A stretch of 64,000 bases of DNA. Origin: Candidatus Methanomethylophilus sp. 1R26 (GTDB lineage Archaea; Thermoplasmatota; Thermoplasmata; Methanomassiliicoccales; Methanomethylophilaceae). Positions within the stretch are counted from its first letter, which is position 1. Each line of letters opens with the position of its first letter. This document shows positions 19,374 through 29,076 of the stretch, in pieces. The position numbers and the translations under genes were made by a program. The notes below the pieces were generated by a model. It saw nothing but the letters and a program-made list of their open reading frames with translations. It searched no databases and had not been told where the DNA came from. The stretch covers positions 31,109-95,108 of the forward strand of contig NZ_LOPS01000042.1 of the NCBI RefSeq assembly GCF_001481295.1, read 5' to 3'.

Positions 19374-20303
19374 ATGCCGATAAACGTCCCGAACGACCTC
19401 CCGGCGGCCTCTGTCCTCGAGAACGAGAACATGTTCGTCATGAGGGAGAACAGAGCGACGACCCAGGACATCCGTCCCCTGGACATCCTGATCCTGAACC
19501 TCATGCCGACCAAGGTCGAGACCGAGATCCAGATCATGAGGCTGCTCTCGAACAGCCCCCTGCAGGTCAACATAACCTTCCTTCAGATGTCCACCCACGT
19601 GTCGAAGAACACGTCCCAGGTGTACCTAGACAGGTTCTACGACCGCTTCGAGAACGTCAAGAACAGGAAGTGGGACGGCCTGATCATCACCGGCGCCCCG
19701 GTGGAGAACATCGATTTCACCGAGGTCGACTATTGGGACGAGCTCTGCGAGGTCATGGAGTGGTCCAAGAAGAACGTGTTCTCCACCCTGCACATCTGCT
19801 GGGGGGCGCAGGCCGGCCTGTACTACCACTACGGCATCCCGAAGTACCCCCTGAAGTCGAAGATGTCCGGCGTGTTCGCCCACAAGGCCCTGGCCAAGGA
19901 CGAGCCGCTCCTGAGGGGGCTGGACGACGTCTTCTGGTTCCCCCACTCGAGGCACACCGAGGTCAGGGCGGAGGACATCCTGAAGAACCCCCACCTGCAC
20001 ATAGTCGCCGTCTCGGACGAGGCGGGGGTGGGCATCGTGCTGAGCGAGAAGGCCGGGCAGGTGTTCATCACCGGCCACATGGAGTACGACGCCAAGACGC
20101 TCTCCTACGAGTACTACCGCGACCTGGGGAAGGGCATGAACCCCCACATCCCCTCGCATTACTTCCCGAACGACGACCCCTCCAGGGACCCGATAATGAA
20201 CTGGAGGAGCACAGCGAACCTGGTGTTCACCAACTGGCTCAATTACTACGTGTACCAGAAGACCCCCTACGACATCAACGAGATCGGGGGCGACAGGGAA
20301 TGA
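19374..20303 (+). CDS. metA: Homoserine O-acyltransferase, MetA family
   Basis: Activates homoserine with an acyl group (acetyl or succinyl) for methionine synthesis. 309 aa, the full family length, starting [15 protein letters not shown]. Catalytic cysteine in [10 protein letters not shown]; the His/Glu pair is in [15 protein letters not shown] and [21 protein letters not shown] are family hallmarks. A GGAGG ribosome site lies upstream of ATG 19374. Despite the name, many MetA proteins outside enterics use acetyl-CoA; which acyl donor is used cannot be seen here. Preceded by cysK (33-base gap) and overlaps ridA (ATGA). Confidence 0.95.
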   Translation: MPINVPNDLPAASVLENENMFVMRENRATTQDIRPLDILILNLMPTKVETEIQIMRLLSNSPLQVNITFLQMSTHVSKNTSQVYLDRFYDRFENVKNRKWDGLIITGAPVENIDFTEVDYWDELCEVMEWSKKNVFSTLHICWGAQAGLYYHYGIPKYPLKSKMSGVFAHKALAKDEPLLRGLDDVFWFPHSRHTEVRAEDILKNPHLHIVAVSDEAGVGIVLSEKAGQVFITGHMEYDAKTLSYEYYRDLGKGMNPHIPSHYFPNDDPSRDPIMNWRSTANLVFTNWLNYYVYQKTPYDINEIGGDRE

Positions 20304-20683
20304 GGACGGAAAGGATCGCAGCGGAGGGGGGCATGCCCCCTCTGGGGCCTTACTCCCCCGGCATCGCGGCCGGGGACCTCGTCTTCGTCTCGGGGCAGAC
20401 GCCCGCGGACCCGGCCACCGGGAAGGTTCCGGAGGGCATCGAGGCCCAGACCAGGCAGGCCCTGGAGAACGTCTGGGCCGTGCTCTCGGCCGCAGGCGTC
20501 TCCAGGAGCTCGGTGGCCAGCGTCACCGTCTACCTCACCGACCTCGGGGACTTCGCCGCGATGAACAGCGTCTACGCGGAGTTCTTCGAAGAGCCGTACC
20601 CCTCGCGCGTGTGCGTCGAGGTCTCCAAGCTCCCCAAGGGCGGGAAGGTCGAGGTATCGGCGATCGGCGTCAGGCACCGCTGA
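20300..20683 (+). CDS. ridA: RidA-family enamine/imine deaminase
   Basis: Small trimeric protein (127 aa) that hydrolyses reactive 2-aminoacrylate and related imines released by PLP enzymes. Family signatures: [20 protein letters not shown], a YxxF-like [31 protein letters not shown] (quoted as the region 110-127) with the conserved Arg in PSRVCV. ATG 20300 overlaps the metA stop. Placement beside cysK and metA fits protection from PLP-enzyme by-products. Its 3' end overlaps the convergent radical SAM gene by 14 bases. Confidence 0.93.
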   Translation: MRTERIAAEGGMPPLGPYSPGIAAGDLVFVSGQTPADPATGKVPEGIEAQTRQALENVWAVLSAAGVSRSSVASVTVYLTDLGDFAAMNSVYAEFFEEPYPSRVCVEVSKLPKGGKVEVSAIGVRHR

Positions 20684-21826
20684 ATCGTTCCTGCGGGCCG
20701 CCCGACATCGGATTGACCAGTTTCCGAAGGACGGCCTCGCGGACCATGGGATTGAACGCGGAGAGGTCCTTCTTCTCGGAGATTATCGCGTCCACCTCCT
20801 GCTTCACGTGGGTGAACACCGCCTTGTAGATCCTGCAGGAGTCCCCTCCGGGGTTCTCCGCCCCGGACTGATAATAAGCATCGACGGCGCACCCCCCTTG
20901 GCAGTAATCGTAGATCTCGCAGTTCCGGCATTTCTCGCGGCGGGCCACGGACGCTTCCAGGATCTTGGAGAACCCGGGCGTCCTGAAGGCCTGCGAGATG
21001 CTGCTGATGTCGTTGATGTTGCACATCCGGAACTCAGCGGGACAGCCTTTCCCGCAGGGATAGAGGTCCCCGTTCGGGTACATGCAGATCCACTTCATGA
21101 GGCAGGACGTGTGCGCGCAGTCCGACGGCTGAGGGTCGCCGAGGGCGTGAGGATGTACAGGAAATGGGGGACCAGGGGGATCTTCGCGTCCGGGTCGTTG
21201 AACCACCTGTCGAAGACCTCGATGGAAGACCTGATGTAAGCGTCCGGGTCGGGGACCAGAGAGGGGTCCTGCGCCGCGCATCCCGCTCTGATGACAGGTG
21301 CCAGGGAAAGGGATGCGCCCACGTCCTCGAAATGGTCGTAGATCTCTGACTGGCGGCCCTGGCACTCCCTGGAGACGGTCGCGCTCACCGCGAACACCCT
21401 CTCCTTCCCGGCGAGCTCCTCGATCTTCTTCTCGACCTTGGCGCAGTCGTGCCTGAGGATCCCTGCGCAGGGCCCCTCGTGGGAGATGCCGATGTTGATC
21501 ATCTTCTCCCTGCAGAACTGCACGAACTTCCTGTCGAGCTCCAGCCCGTTGGTCTGTACGGTGTTCCCGACCTTGGAGCGGCCGAAATGCTTCTCCTCCA
21601 GCTCGATCGCTTTCTTGAAAAAGGAGAGCGGAAGCGTCAGGGGTTCCCCGCCGTGCCATATGAAAAGGGCGCTGTCGTACTCGGAAGCGATCATCGAGAA
21701 CAGGCGGTCGAGCTTTTCGAACGAGATCCTCGCCGGGGTCCTCTCCGAGGGGAGATGATAACAGTGCCTGCAACCCATGTTGCAGGCCAGGGTGGGTTTG
21801 ATGATAACCGAGATGAAACGATTCAT
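20670..21826 (-). CDS. Radical SAM/SPASM enzyme, putative peptide maturase
   Basis: About 385 codons from ATG 21826. The radical SAM motif CNMGCRHCY gives CxxxCxxC at Cys15/19/22, and WHGGEP is the SAM-binding 'GGE'. The frame breaks near 21145; one base restores ILTALGDPQPSDCAHTSC. The C-terminal half is a SPASM domain with many cysteines (ICMYPNGDLYPCGKGC, then CRNCEIYDYCQGGCAVD), ligands for auxiliary [4Fe-4S] clusters. This architecture matches anaerobic sulfatase maturases and RiPP-modifying enzymes. It starts 16 bases after a Cys-rich peptide gene on the same strand, so I infer that the peptide is its substrate. No sulfatase gene is nearby. Confidence 0.85.
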
Positions 21827-21842
21827 CCGCAACCGTTCTCGG

Positions 21843-22134
21843 TCAGAACGGCCACCAGGACCAATAGCCGTTGAAGCCGTCGGTCACGTAGCAGCAGCAG
21901 ATGCAGCAGATGACGATGCAGCCGATGCAGGCGGCGTGCTGGGCAGGAGTCCTGCAGTAACCCCTCTCGCTGCAGCATGAATAGTCGCAGGCGGGGTCTC
22001 CTCCGTCGATCTCGGCGTCTTGGGGGTGTTATAGTCTTTTTGGTTTCCTCGCCGGTCACAATGGACATCGCAGTGAAAGCGAGCGGGGACTGGCTTGCGT
22101 AAGCAGCAATTAGCTCTTCGACAGACTTCGACAT
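21843..22134 (-). CDS. Cys-rich precursor peptide, putative RiPP
   Basis: Reads MSKSVEELIAAYASQSPLAF at the N terminus from ATG 22134 (ribosome site GGGTGA). The frame breaks at the G5 run 22022-22026 (plus strand); removing one base gives a 96-aa product. Its second half contains IDGGDPACDYSCCSERGYC, then AACIGCIVICCICCCYV, and ends DGFNGYWSWWPF. There are 11 cysteines, at residues 49, 53, 54, 60, 69, 72, 76, 77, 79, 80 and 81. N-terminal leader without Cys, a GG near residue 45, a Cys-rich core and a radical SAM/SPASM gene 16 bases downstream together look like a ribosomal peptide natural product. Alternatively it is a Cys-rich membrane-associated peptide. The uncorrected frame gives an Arg-rich, implausible tail. 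Confidence 0.6.
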
Positions 22135-22468
22135 TAACTCACCCTGCCAATACTGGCTTAGATATAGCGACAGTAACCCCTCCGCATATTTTAAGCCTAT
22201 TCCCTCCCCATTTATATAATAAAATAATGGGAGCAAAAAAGGAATAATCTCGGGGAAGGTTATTCCCGACGCATCACTCCGATAGCATCTGGCGTACTGC
22301 CGCCGATCGCAGGATCTCCGCAGACCGAGGTGCCGTGACGATGTCTGGACATCGCCGGGGGCAATGCTCCCCCGGCGGCCGTCTGAGGCCCGCTTTTAAT
22401 CCGGAGAATCGGGAAACACAGTTCCCGGACGATGAATCTTTTAACCCGCATGCGCCAATCAGGGTCCG
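22135..22468. promoter_or_regulatory. Divergent promoter region, peptide operon and DUF5685 gene
   Basis: Leftward: TTATATAAAT (plus coordinates 22211-22220) is a good TATA box for the peptide/radical SAM operon and implies a leader of about 50 bases. Rightward: CTTTTAAC near 22438-22445 sits 24-31 bases before ATG 22469. The middle (22250-22430) is GC-rich with no gene or hairpin that I would assign. Confidence 0.45.
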
Positions 22469-23383
22469 ATGTTCGGCTACACGGTCCCGCTCTTCTCGCG
22501 CATGCCTGCGCCGGAGAGGACGGACTATCAGCGGTACTACTGCGAGACCTGCCATCAGCTGAAGGCAGGATACGGGCTGGTCAGCACCGCGGCCGTGAAC
22601 TACGACATGACCTTCAACACCATCGTCCTCAACGCCGTGGCCGGCGATGTTCAGGATTTCAGGGGGACCCGCGCAGGGCCTGCCTGCGTGCTGAGGGCAC
22701 CCGGCGCGGACTCCGACCTGTTCCGCCGGATGGCCGCCTACACCGTGCTCCTGACCAAATGGGAGATCGAGGACGACCGCACCGATGCCCCCTCGCTGAA
22801 GACCCAGTTCATCGGCCTGACCCTGGAAAGGGCGATATCTAAGGCGGAGGAGAACGAGCCGGGGTTCGACAGGACCGTGGGCGACGGGTTCCGCCGTCTC
22901 CGCGAGCTCGAGATCGGGGGATGCTCCGACGCGGCGGCCATCGGGGAGGAGTTCGGGAGATACCTGGTGAAGCCTCTGGCGGAGATCGCCGGGGATGCGG
23001 ACTTCCCAGAGCTCGATGAGCTCTTCATCAGGCTGACCCAGGCGGTCTACGTCATGGACGCGGTCGACGATCTGGAGGAGGATTACACCGACGGGACGTT
23101 CAACCCGTTCCTCGTAGGCTGTCCCAGGTTCATCAACAGGGACGCCTATGTGAAGGAGAACCTCTACACCCTCGCATCGACCCTGAACGGCATCATCGGG
23201 AAGCTGCAGGCCGCGTACTCGGAGGTCAGGCCCCGCATGAAGAGCATGCGCGGAGCGGCCGACAACATCGTGTACCTGGGGATACCCGAGGCCGCCAAGG
23301 ATGCGCTTGCCGGAAGGAAGACGGCCAAGCCGAGCGTGAAGAACGCGCTCGACCGCCGGAAGGACAGGACGTCGACTTACTGA
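22469..23383 (+). CDS. DUF5685 family protein
   Basis: 304-aa helical protein. The start MFGYTVPLFSRM followed by YYCETCHQLKAGYG and NYDMTFNTIVLNA matches the DUF5685 pattern (two cysteines in YYCxxC, then an NYDxTF motif). Later VMDAVDDLEEDYTDGTFNPF has the Asp-rich DDxxED look of an all-alpha prenyl-transferase-like fold, as known for that family. Function unknown. Divergent from the Cys-rich peptide/radical SAM operon, so possibly but not certainly linked to it. Its last seven bases overlap the convergent Cys-rich gene. Confidence 0.7.
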   Translation: MFGYTVPLFSRMPAPERTDYQRYYCETCHQLKAGYGLVSTAAVNYDMTFNTIVLNAVAGDVQDFRGTRAGPACVLRAPGADSDLFRRMAAYTVLLTKWEIEDDRTDAPSLKTQFIGLTLERAISKAEENEPGFDRTVGDGFRRLRELEIGGCSDAAAIGEEFGRYLVKPLAEIAGDADFPELDELFIRLTQAVYVMDAVDDLEEDYTDGTFNPFLVGCPRFINRDAYVKENLYTLASTLNGIIGKLQAAYSEVRPRMKSMRGAADNIVYLGIPEAAKDALAGRKTAKPSVKNALDRRKDRTSTY

Positions 23384-23640
23384 CCGCTGAGGGCGTTGCG
23401 CCCGCAGGGATCGAAATGATTGCAGACACTGAGGATGTCGGTCTCCTCTCCCGTGAGCTTGCAGACCGCTTTCCCGAACGAGATCTCGGCATGGCTGCAG
23501 TTCTCGCAGCAGCCGGGGCGGTATCTGGGGCAGGAGCCCTTGGCATGGACCACCTTGTTGTTCACCATGCACGCCCAGTCATCATCAGAATGGACGCAGA
23601 ACCTGCACACATCGCACTTGCCGTATCTCTCGTCCGACAT
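23377..23640 (-). CDS. Small Cys-rich protein, probable metal binder
   Basis: 87 aa from ATG 23640 (MSDERYGKCDVCRFCVHSDD). Twelve cysteines: CDVCRFC, CMVNN, GSCPRYRPGCCENCSHAEI, VCKLTGEE and SVCNHFDPCG. The paired C-x2-C motifs suggest zinc or Fe-S knuckles. I do not recognise a named family. Ends TAA inside the 3' end of the DUF5685 gene. An upstream ATG at 23676 would add 12 hydrophobic residues, less likely. Confidence 0.6.
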   Translation of the reverse strand: MSDERYGKCDVCRFCVHSDDDWACMVNNKVVHAKGSCPRYRPGCCENCSHAEISFGKAVCKLTGEETDILSVCNHFDPCGRNALSGQ

Positions 23641-23701
23641 CGGATTCGGGCTTACCTGGAAGAGGTAGATAAACATGCTGGCTGGCCGGGCCAGGCATGG
23701 T

Positions 23702-25039
23702 TCATCGCTCCTTTCCGGCGCCTGCCTTCCCGAGGGTCAGGCCGACCCCGAACACGGGATCGCCCGCTTTTTTCTCAGCTGATACGATCAGCAGGACGAC
23801 GGCCGCTGCGGAAGCGATCGCCATCAGCCCCCACATCAGCGAGAACTGGTTGAGGGTGTACGGCCTCTCGATGATGAACCCCGAGACGGTCGTGAAGACG
23901 CTGGCACCAAGGAACAGGAAGATGTTGGTGGCGGCCACGGCGGTCCCGGAGACCGCCAGGGGGTACCACTCCTTCACCTGGCTGAACGAGAGGGTCATGA
24001 ACCCGCCGAAGAACCCGAAGAGCGTGCTGACGGCCATCCAGAACCAGTAGCTGTCTATCTCCCCGGCGAACAGGAACAGAACGACCCAGACCAGGGCGAA
24101 CGCCGTCCCGCCGAGGATCATGGTCCTCCTCTTGGACTTTATGATCCCATGGGACACGAAGGAGCCCACGGCCACGGTGCTGGCTATTTTGCCGATGCCA
24201 AGAGCGGTGATCATCCATGAGGCGGAGAGGGCGAAGTCGTAGACAGTATCGAAATACGTTGCCGCCCAGGTGGCCTGGAACACCATGATGGAGCCGTAGA
24301 CCATGAAGTAGGCCAGGGCGCAGGGCCAGAACCTCCTGCCGCCGGACGCCACGAGCTTCAGCCCGGCGAGCATGGGCACTTTCGCGGCGGAGGACTCCTC
24401 GCGGGGCCTCCCGGTCTCCGCCTCCTCCGATTCCTCGACGGACGGCAGCCCGACGTCCTTCGGATGGTCGCGGATCAGGACCGCGCACGCGACGGCCAGG
24501 ATGAAGGTCACCGTCCCGAGCACCAGGAAGACATCGCGCCATCCCACGGCATCCGCCAGCATGCGCAGGGGGCCGCCGGCGGCTATGGCGCCGACGTTCC
24601 CGACGGCTATGACGATGCCGTTGAGCACGGCGAAATCCCTGCGGGGGAACCACATGGAGACTATCTTCATCAGCGGGATGTAGACGACCGCCATGCCGAC
24701 GGCGATCATCGCCTTGCCGACCGCTACGGCTGCGAACGAATCCGCGGAGAAGGTCAGCAGGGACCCGACGGATGCGACGGCCAGGAAGACGGACGAAGTC
24801 AGGCGCGGGCCGAAACGGTCCGCCATGAGGCCGCAAGGAATCTGCATCAGGGTGTAGGTCCAGAAGTACACGCTGTTGAGGATCCCCTTCGATCCCCCGA
24901 CATCGTCGATGATATCATCGCCGACGACGCCCACCGCCATGCGGTGGAAGTAAACGAAGAAATATCCGATGGTGAGGACGATGAACATCGTCCATCCGAG
25001 ACGGCCGACGGCCCTTGTAGCTGAGGGGTCTTCAGTCAT
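23702..25039 (-). CDS. MFS transporter (organophosphate/glycerol-phosphate antiporter-like)
   Basis: Intact 12-helix major facilitator, about 445 aa from ATG 25039 (MTEDPSATRAVGRLGWTMFI). Helix I region GYFFVYFHRMAVGVVGDDI and the loop GLMADRFGPRLTSS are typical of the OPA/ACS-like branch; the second half has FGFFGGFMTLSFSQVKEWYP. A charged Glu-rich loop separates the two halves. Substrate unknown; this branch transports organic anions. Stands alone. Confidence 0.85.
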   Translation of the reverse strand: MTEDPSATRAVGRLGWTMFIVLTIGYFFVYFHRMAVGVVGDDIIDDVGGSKGILNSVYFWTYTLMQIPCGLMADRFGPRLTSSVFLAVASVGSLLTFSADSFAAVAVGKAMIAVGMAVVYIPLMKIVSMWFPRRDFAVLNGIVIAVGNVGAIAAGGPLRMLADAVGWRDVFLVLGTVTFILAVACAVLIRDHPKDVGLPSVEESEEAETGRPREESSAAKVPMLAGLKLVASGGRRFWPCALAYFMVYGSIMVFQATWAATYFDTVYDFALSASWMITALGIGKIASTVAVGSFVSHGIIKSKRRTMILGGTAFALVWVVLFLFAGEIDSYWFWMAVSTLFGFFGGFMTLSFSQVKEWYPLAVSGTAVAATNIFLFLGASVFTTVSGFIIERPYTLNQFSLMWGLMAIASAAAVVLLIVSAEKKAGDPVFGVGLTLGKAGAGKER

Positions 25040-25147
25040 AACGACCCACAAAGCGGGCCCTTGTATTTCAATATGGTTTGTACAGAACAGTGCAGAGCAG
25101 GGTTTGCGGCCCTTCCGGGGGCCGCATGCGGGCCTGCCCCTGGGTCA

Positions 25148-25671
25148 TCATTCAGACGGCAGGACGTCGATGCAGAAGCCCTTCATCACGTCCAATGCCT
25201 CGCGGCCGAGCTTCCCGTCATAGGAGCGACGAGCGCCGGGTCCACCAGGATGTCGGCGTCGGGCAGGGCGGTCCTGACCAAGGCTGCGTTCACGATGACG
25301 CAGATGTTGGTCGCCACCCCGCAGATCTCGACGCGGGAGTATCCCCTGCGCCTCATCATCTCGAAAAGCCTGTCAGATCCGAAAGTGCCTTTCTCGATGA
25401 CAGTGCACCTCTCCGAGAGAGGCCTCAGCTTCCCGTATATCTCCCAGCCGGGCGTGCCCTTCATGCAGTGCTCCGTCGGTATGTGCCGGCCTTCGTTGGT
25501 CTCGCCGTAGCCGGGCCCGTGGGTGTCCTTGGTGAAGATCACGTCCTCGCCCTCGGCCAGGGCCTTCTCCACCCTCTGCGCGAGAGCATCCTCTATGCCG
25601 GCGGCGGCCTCCGATCCGAGGGACCCGCTGACGAAATCATTCTGGTAATCCACAACCAAAAGCGCATCCAT
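25148..25671 (-). CDS. Isochorismatase-family hydrolase, probable nicotinamidase
   Basis: Cysteine hydrolase, about 174 aa from ATG 25671. MDALLVVDYQNDFVSGSLG supplies the catalytic Asp (DYQNDF), FTKDTHGPGY the metal/Lys region, and CGVATNICVIVNAALV the catalytic cysteine. Nicotinamidases (NAD salvage) have this D-K-C triad and the DTH element, so nicotinamidase is the best guess. The frame breaks near 25223; one base gives APYDGKLGREALDVMKGFCIDVLPSE and TGA 25148-25150. Confidence 0.85.
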
Positions 25672-25703
25672 ATGCCGGCGGCATCGCCCTCCGGCATAAA
25701 GAA

Positions 25704-26127
25704 TCATATGCGGATGATGGCGCCGGGGAATTTCGCCCTGAGGGCCGCGTAGACGTCGCTGAACGGGATGCCCGTCTCGATCGAGATCTCGGTGCATCCC
25801 ATGCCGCTCTCGTACAGGCCGGCGACGTCGTCCTTCTCCTTCCTGCTGAGGCTGGTTCCGCCCGATGCATGCGCTTCGGTATCCGGGATGTCCCATCTCA
25901 CCGAATGGCACCGGGGGGCATCTCTTGGGGCGTCCCCTCGCGGTGCCCCACTTGTGGCCGCACCTGAGGCATACGCAGCGGAGATATTCCTTCATCCATA
26001 CCGTAGAACGGCACTTGGGGCAGCTCTTCGGGATCCCGTCGTCCTTGCGCGATACCCACCTGTGGCCGCACAGGGAGCACGTGTAGAGGGCACCCGATGT
26101 GCCCGTGAAATCAGAGGACCGGTCCAT
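25704..26127 (-). CDS. Double zinc-ribbon protein with helix-turn-helix tail
   Basis: About 141 codons from ATG 26127. Two zinc ribbons in tandem: CSLCGHRW with CPKCRS, and CLRCGHKW with CPRCHS. The second pair is restored by removing one C from the run complementary to 25913-25918. The tail SRKEKDDVAGLYESGMGCTEISIETGIPFSDVY looks like a resolvase/Sigma-70-type helix-turn-helix (short parts quoted). Such ribbon-HTH proteins often bind DNA or act as transcription regulators; no target is evident. Ends TGA 25704. Confidence 0.7.
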
Positions 26128-26369
26128 AGGATACCACTGGATTCACATCGCGGTCTCGGCTTTATAAGGGATTTGCGAATATTTTCGGAAAACAGGATGA
26201 AAACATAATTGGATTGATAAGAACAGACAGATCCACGCCCGTTCCGGGGCGGGAGCGCATGCGGCCCGCAGACCGCATCGGATAAAGGCGCACGGACACC
26301 GGAACCTTCGGAAAGAATCCCGGCCGGACAACGGCTTCGGAGACCGCTTGAACGGAACTAAAAGAAAGG
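26128..26369. other. Chromosomal flank left of the provirus, no gene
   Basis: 242 bases (333 up to the integrase gene) with no supportable coding frame. The part next to 26127 is AT-rich (TTTATAAGGG near 26160) and may carry the zinc-ribbon gene's promoter. The rest precedes the attachment site. Confidence 0.4.
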
Positions 26370-26384
26370 TGGCGGGCAAGAAGG
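26370..26384. other. Left attachment site (attL core)
   Basis: TGGCGGGCAAGAAGG, identical to 46694-46708, which is the 3' end of the tRNA-Arg(CCU) gene including the encoded CCA, the acceptor 3' strand and part of the T stem. The match ends at 26384/46708. The integrase gene begins its 3' end 76 bases inside. This is the classic scar left when a tyrosine integrase recombines at the 3' end of a tRNA gene. Confidence 0.85.
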
Positions 26385-26460
26385 AGAATAACGAGACCAC
26401 AGCCAGATTCTGGCAGTCAGGAAACAATAGAGTATTATTGAAGATTATTGGGAAGGGCAA

Positions 26461-27466
26461 TCAGATGGGGTTGTCTTTCCAGACGTCCCCGATGGCGGCG
26501 TCGATCTCCTCCGCCTCGCAGATCTTGGCGTAGAACGCCTCCGTCGTCTTCACGGAGGAATGCCTGAGCTGCAGGGACACCGCCTTGAGCAGCGAGAGGT
26601 TGCCCGCTATCGTGATGCTGCAGAACGTGGACCTGAAGTCCTTCAGGGAGAACACTATGCCGGTCTTCCTCTCGATCTTGCCCTTCATCTGATGGAAGGC
26701 GTTCAGAGAGTACCTCTCCATCGTGCCCGGGTTGAAGAAGAGCAGGTCGGACTGAACGCCCTTCTCGGCCATCGCCGCTTCCCTCTCCCCGAGGAATCTC
26801 TCCAGCCTCTCGGCCATGTCCTCCCTCACGATCCCGATCCATTGTGCTTCTGACCACGACCCCTCGCCCTTCGGATGCCTGACGTAGAAGCGCCTGCCCT
26901 CGATGTCCACGTCCTGCCGCTCCGCGCCGATGATCTCCTTGGGACGGCACGCCGTCCCCATGGCCAGGGCGAAATACCCTCTTATCATGATGCCGGGCCA
27001 TCCCTTCTCCCCGTCGGCGGCGCGGAAGATCCTGCGCAGCTCGTCGACGGTGAGGGCATGAATGGGCCGGCCCCTGCGGTCCTTCGGGAGGCGCAGGCGG
27101 CCGCAGTCCCTCATCCGGCCGCAGACGGGGTTCCCCCACACCTCCAAATAGCCTTTGAGGACCTGGAAGTACTTCGTCTGCGTGGCGATGGAGAGGTTCC
27201 TCCTTTTCATCCAAAAGAAGAACTCCGAAACCTCCTTCTCCGTGAAGGCGCGGGGATCGGTGGAGGAGATGAGGCCCTTCTTCTTCATATCCTCGAACGC
27301 CTTGGCGAAGAACCGGAGCTTCTTCGTGTCCTCGTAGAGGGTGGTCGGCCTCAGGTAGGGCTCGGACTTCGCGACCCAATATTTTATCCCGGCAGCGAAG
27401 GGGTAGCGGCCGAGGCGGGCATGCGAGGGGTCCGTACCGCGGAGCCTCGCCTTCTCGCGTCCTCAT
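26461..27466 (-). CDS. Tyrosine recombinase / integrase
   Basis: Inserts and excises the element at the tRNA-Arg gene. From ATG 27288 there are 275 aa, but coding clearly continues upstream (WVAKSEPYLRPTTLYEDTKK, the SAM-like core-binding domain) to an ATG at 27466 if one base is dropped near 27460; no in-frame start exists otherwise. Catalytic residues: Arg in GTACRPKEI, KDFRSTF in place of the usual H-x-x-R (K-x-x-R), His in LRHSSVKTTE and Tyr in AFYAKI. Located next to attL as expected. GTTAAT repeats lie just upstream (27511-27524). Confidence 0.88.
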
Positions 27467-27510
27467 CCTCCCCCCTTATAATAATACACACATATTCTCC
27501 CCCCTTTTTT

Positions 27511-27524
27511 GTTAATTTGTTAAT
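27511..27524 (+). repeat. GTTAAT-NN-GTTAAT unit, left copy
   Basis: GTTAATTTGTTAAT lies between the integrase gene and the helicase gene. The same 14-mer (15 bp with the following T) occurs inverted at 46549-46563, and a variant occurs at 46447-46460. Possible arm-type integrase sites or operator. Confidence 0.5.
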
Positions 27525-27548
27525 TTTTCGGGCATCTGGCACATGCGA

Positions 27549-29076
27549 TTATCGGTGCGGAGTAATTAATTGCCCCTGATCGGGATGCTGATAATTCGGG
27601 ACCATCGAAGCGAAGAGCTTCTTCTCCTCCTCGGTGCCGAAGCGATCGAGGTTCCGCAGGAAGACCTCGTCGAAGCCCCGCCGGTCGAGCCTCGACAGGT
27701 TGTCCCTCATGCGCTTGGCGTCGACGGCGAAGCCGAGGTCCACGAGCCGGTTGGTCACCGCCCTCGTGGAGACCATCTGGTAGGGAGCGGTGATGTCGCG
27801 GTCCTCCATCATGAGGTCGTTGTACGCCTCGGCGATCTCCCTCGTCGACAGCCTCTCCGCCGCATGATAGTACGACCTGAACAGCCGGATGCCGTCCGCG
27901 CGCTCGGGGGATGCCGTCATGCAGCGGAGCAGGGCCCTGAAGGCCTTGCCGTCGGCGCCGTCGTTCTCCCCTGCCTTGGCCTCCTCCTGCTGGTCCCGGA
28001 GGATCTCCAGCATGGCGCCCTTGGTGTCGGTGAGGTCGGCGACCGTGAGCAGCGTCCCGGCCATGTCCCTCGTGCGGTTGCTGATGGCCACGGCCTCCCC
28101 CGTGAGGTCGGAGAAGATCTCGTCCCTGCTCTCCAGCTCCCTGATGGTGCTCTCGAACGTCCTCTCCACCAGCTTGCAGTACTCGGGCCGGGCGATGCGG
28201 ATCATGCGCAGCGTGTAGAGCTCCGTCCTGATCGCTTCGAGCTCGGTCAGGTCGGGGCGCATCGGCAGCCTCCTCCGGCCGGCGTTGACCATCCTGATGG
28301 TTATCGACCGGTTGGACTCGGTCTCGTCGATGAGTCCTCCGGACTGGTTGACGACGGCCATCGGCGCGTACACGCTGTAGGTGATGACCTCGTAGTCCGC
28401 GCCTTCGACCTTGATGCTGCGGCTCACGTGCCCTCCCCTCGCCGACCCGTTCTTGAAGATCGTGCGGATGGTCTCCCTCTGCTCCTTGGAGTAGTCCTGC
28501 AGCTCGTCGAGGAGCGGCGTCACCCGCTCGCGCTCGATGAGCCTGAAGAGGGCCGGCCCTGTGACGTCGGCGTCCGCGAAGCCGTGGTAGCAGGTCTGCG
28601 CCAGGAAGGTCAGGAGCTTGCTCTTGCCGGCGTGGACGCGCCCCTGATGATCAGGCGCGGCATGTAGTCGAAGACCTCCGGGCAGTACGTGCTGATCACG
28701 AAATCGGCGATCGCCTCCGTATCGTACTTGCCGACGAGGAGGAAATGGTCCTCGATGTAGTGCATGATCCGGACGGCCGCGTTGACGTACCTCTCGCGGT
28801 AGTTCCCTGTCTCGAGGTCGAACTTCATCGGCTCGTATCCGCTGTCCGGCGACAGCACGTCATAGGGCCTGAGCGGCCCCGGCAGCGGCCATCTGGTCCC
28901 GTTCCATCTGTCCAGGAAGTCCCTGACCTATTTCCCCTCTCCCCGAAGATCTTCGGGTCGAGCTCGGCATAGGTGTATGGGTGGAAGAGGCCGTCTCCGG
29001 TGTACTGGTAGAAGGCGAAACAGACCTCCCCGTCGGCCAGCACCGGTTCGCCGAGGTCTATGGCGCGGCATCTCAC
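27549..29076 (-). CDS. Viral AAA+/SF3-like replication helicase
   Basis: About 509 codons, from GTG 29076 (overlapping the upstream wHTH stop) to TAA 27549. The frame breaks near 28925 (a G missing from AGGGTCAGG) and near 28640; repair gives Walker A GASTAGKSKLL and Walker B TPLLDELQDY, then NGSARGGHVSRSIKVEG, VYAPMAVVNQSG and ESNRSITIRMV (arginine-finger region). This is the helicase module seen in phage/plasmid primase-helicases and DUF3631-like proteins. The C-terminal region has a winged-helix look (YQMVSTRAVTNRLVDLGF). No primase domain is evident in the N-terminal 150 residues (DGEVCFAFYQYTGDGLFHPY). Likely initiates element replication. Confidence 0.75.

Noticed and set aside
26143..26460. 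105-codon leftward frame in the provirus left flank
   Set aside because: It crosses the attachment site and has Phe/Leu-rich composition with no family match.
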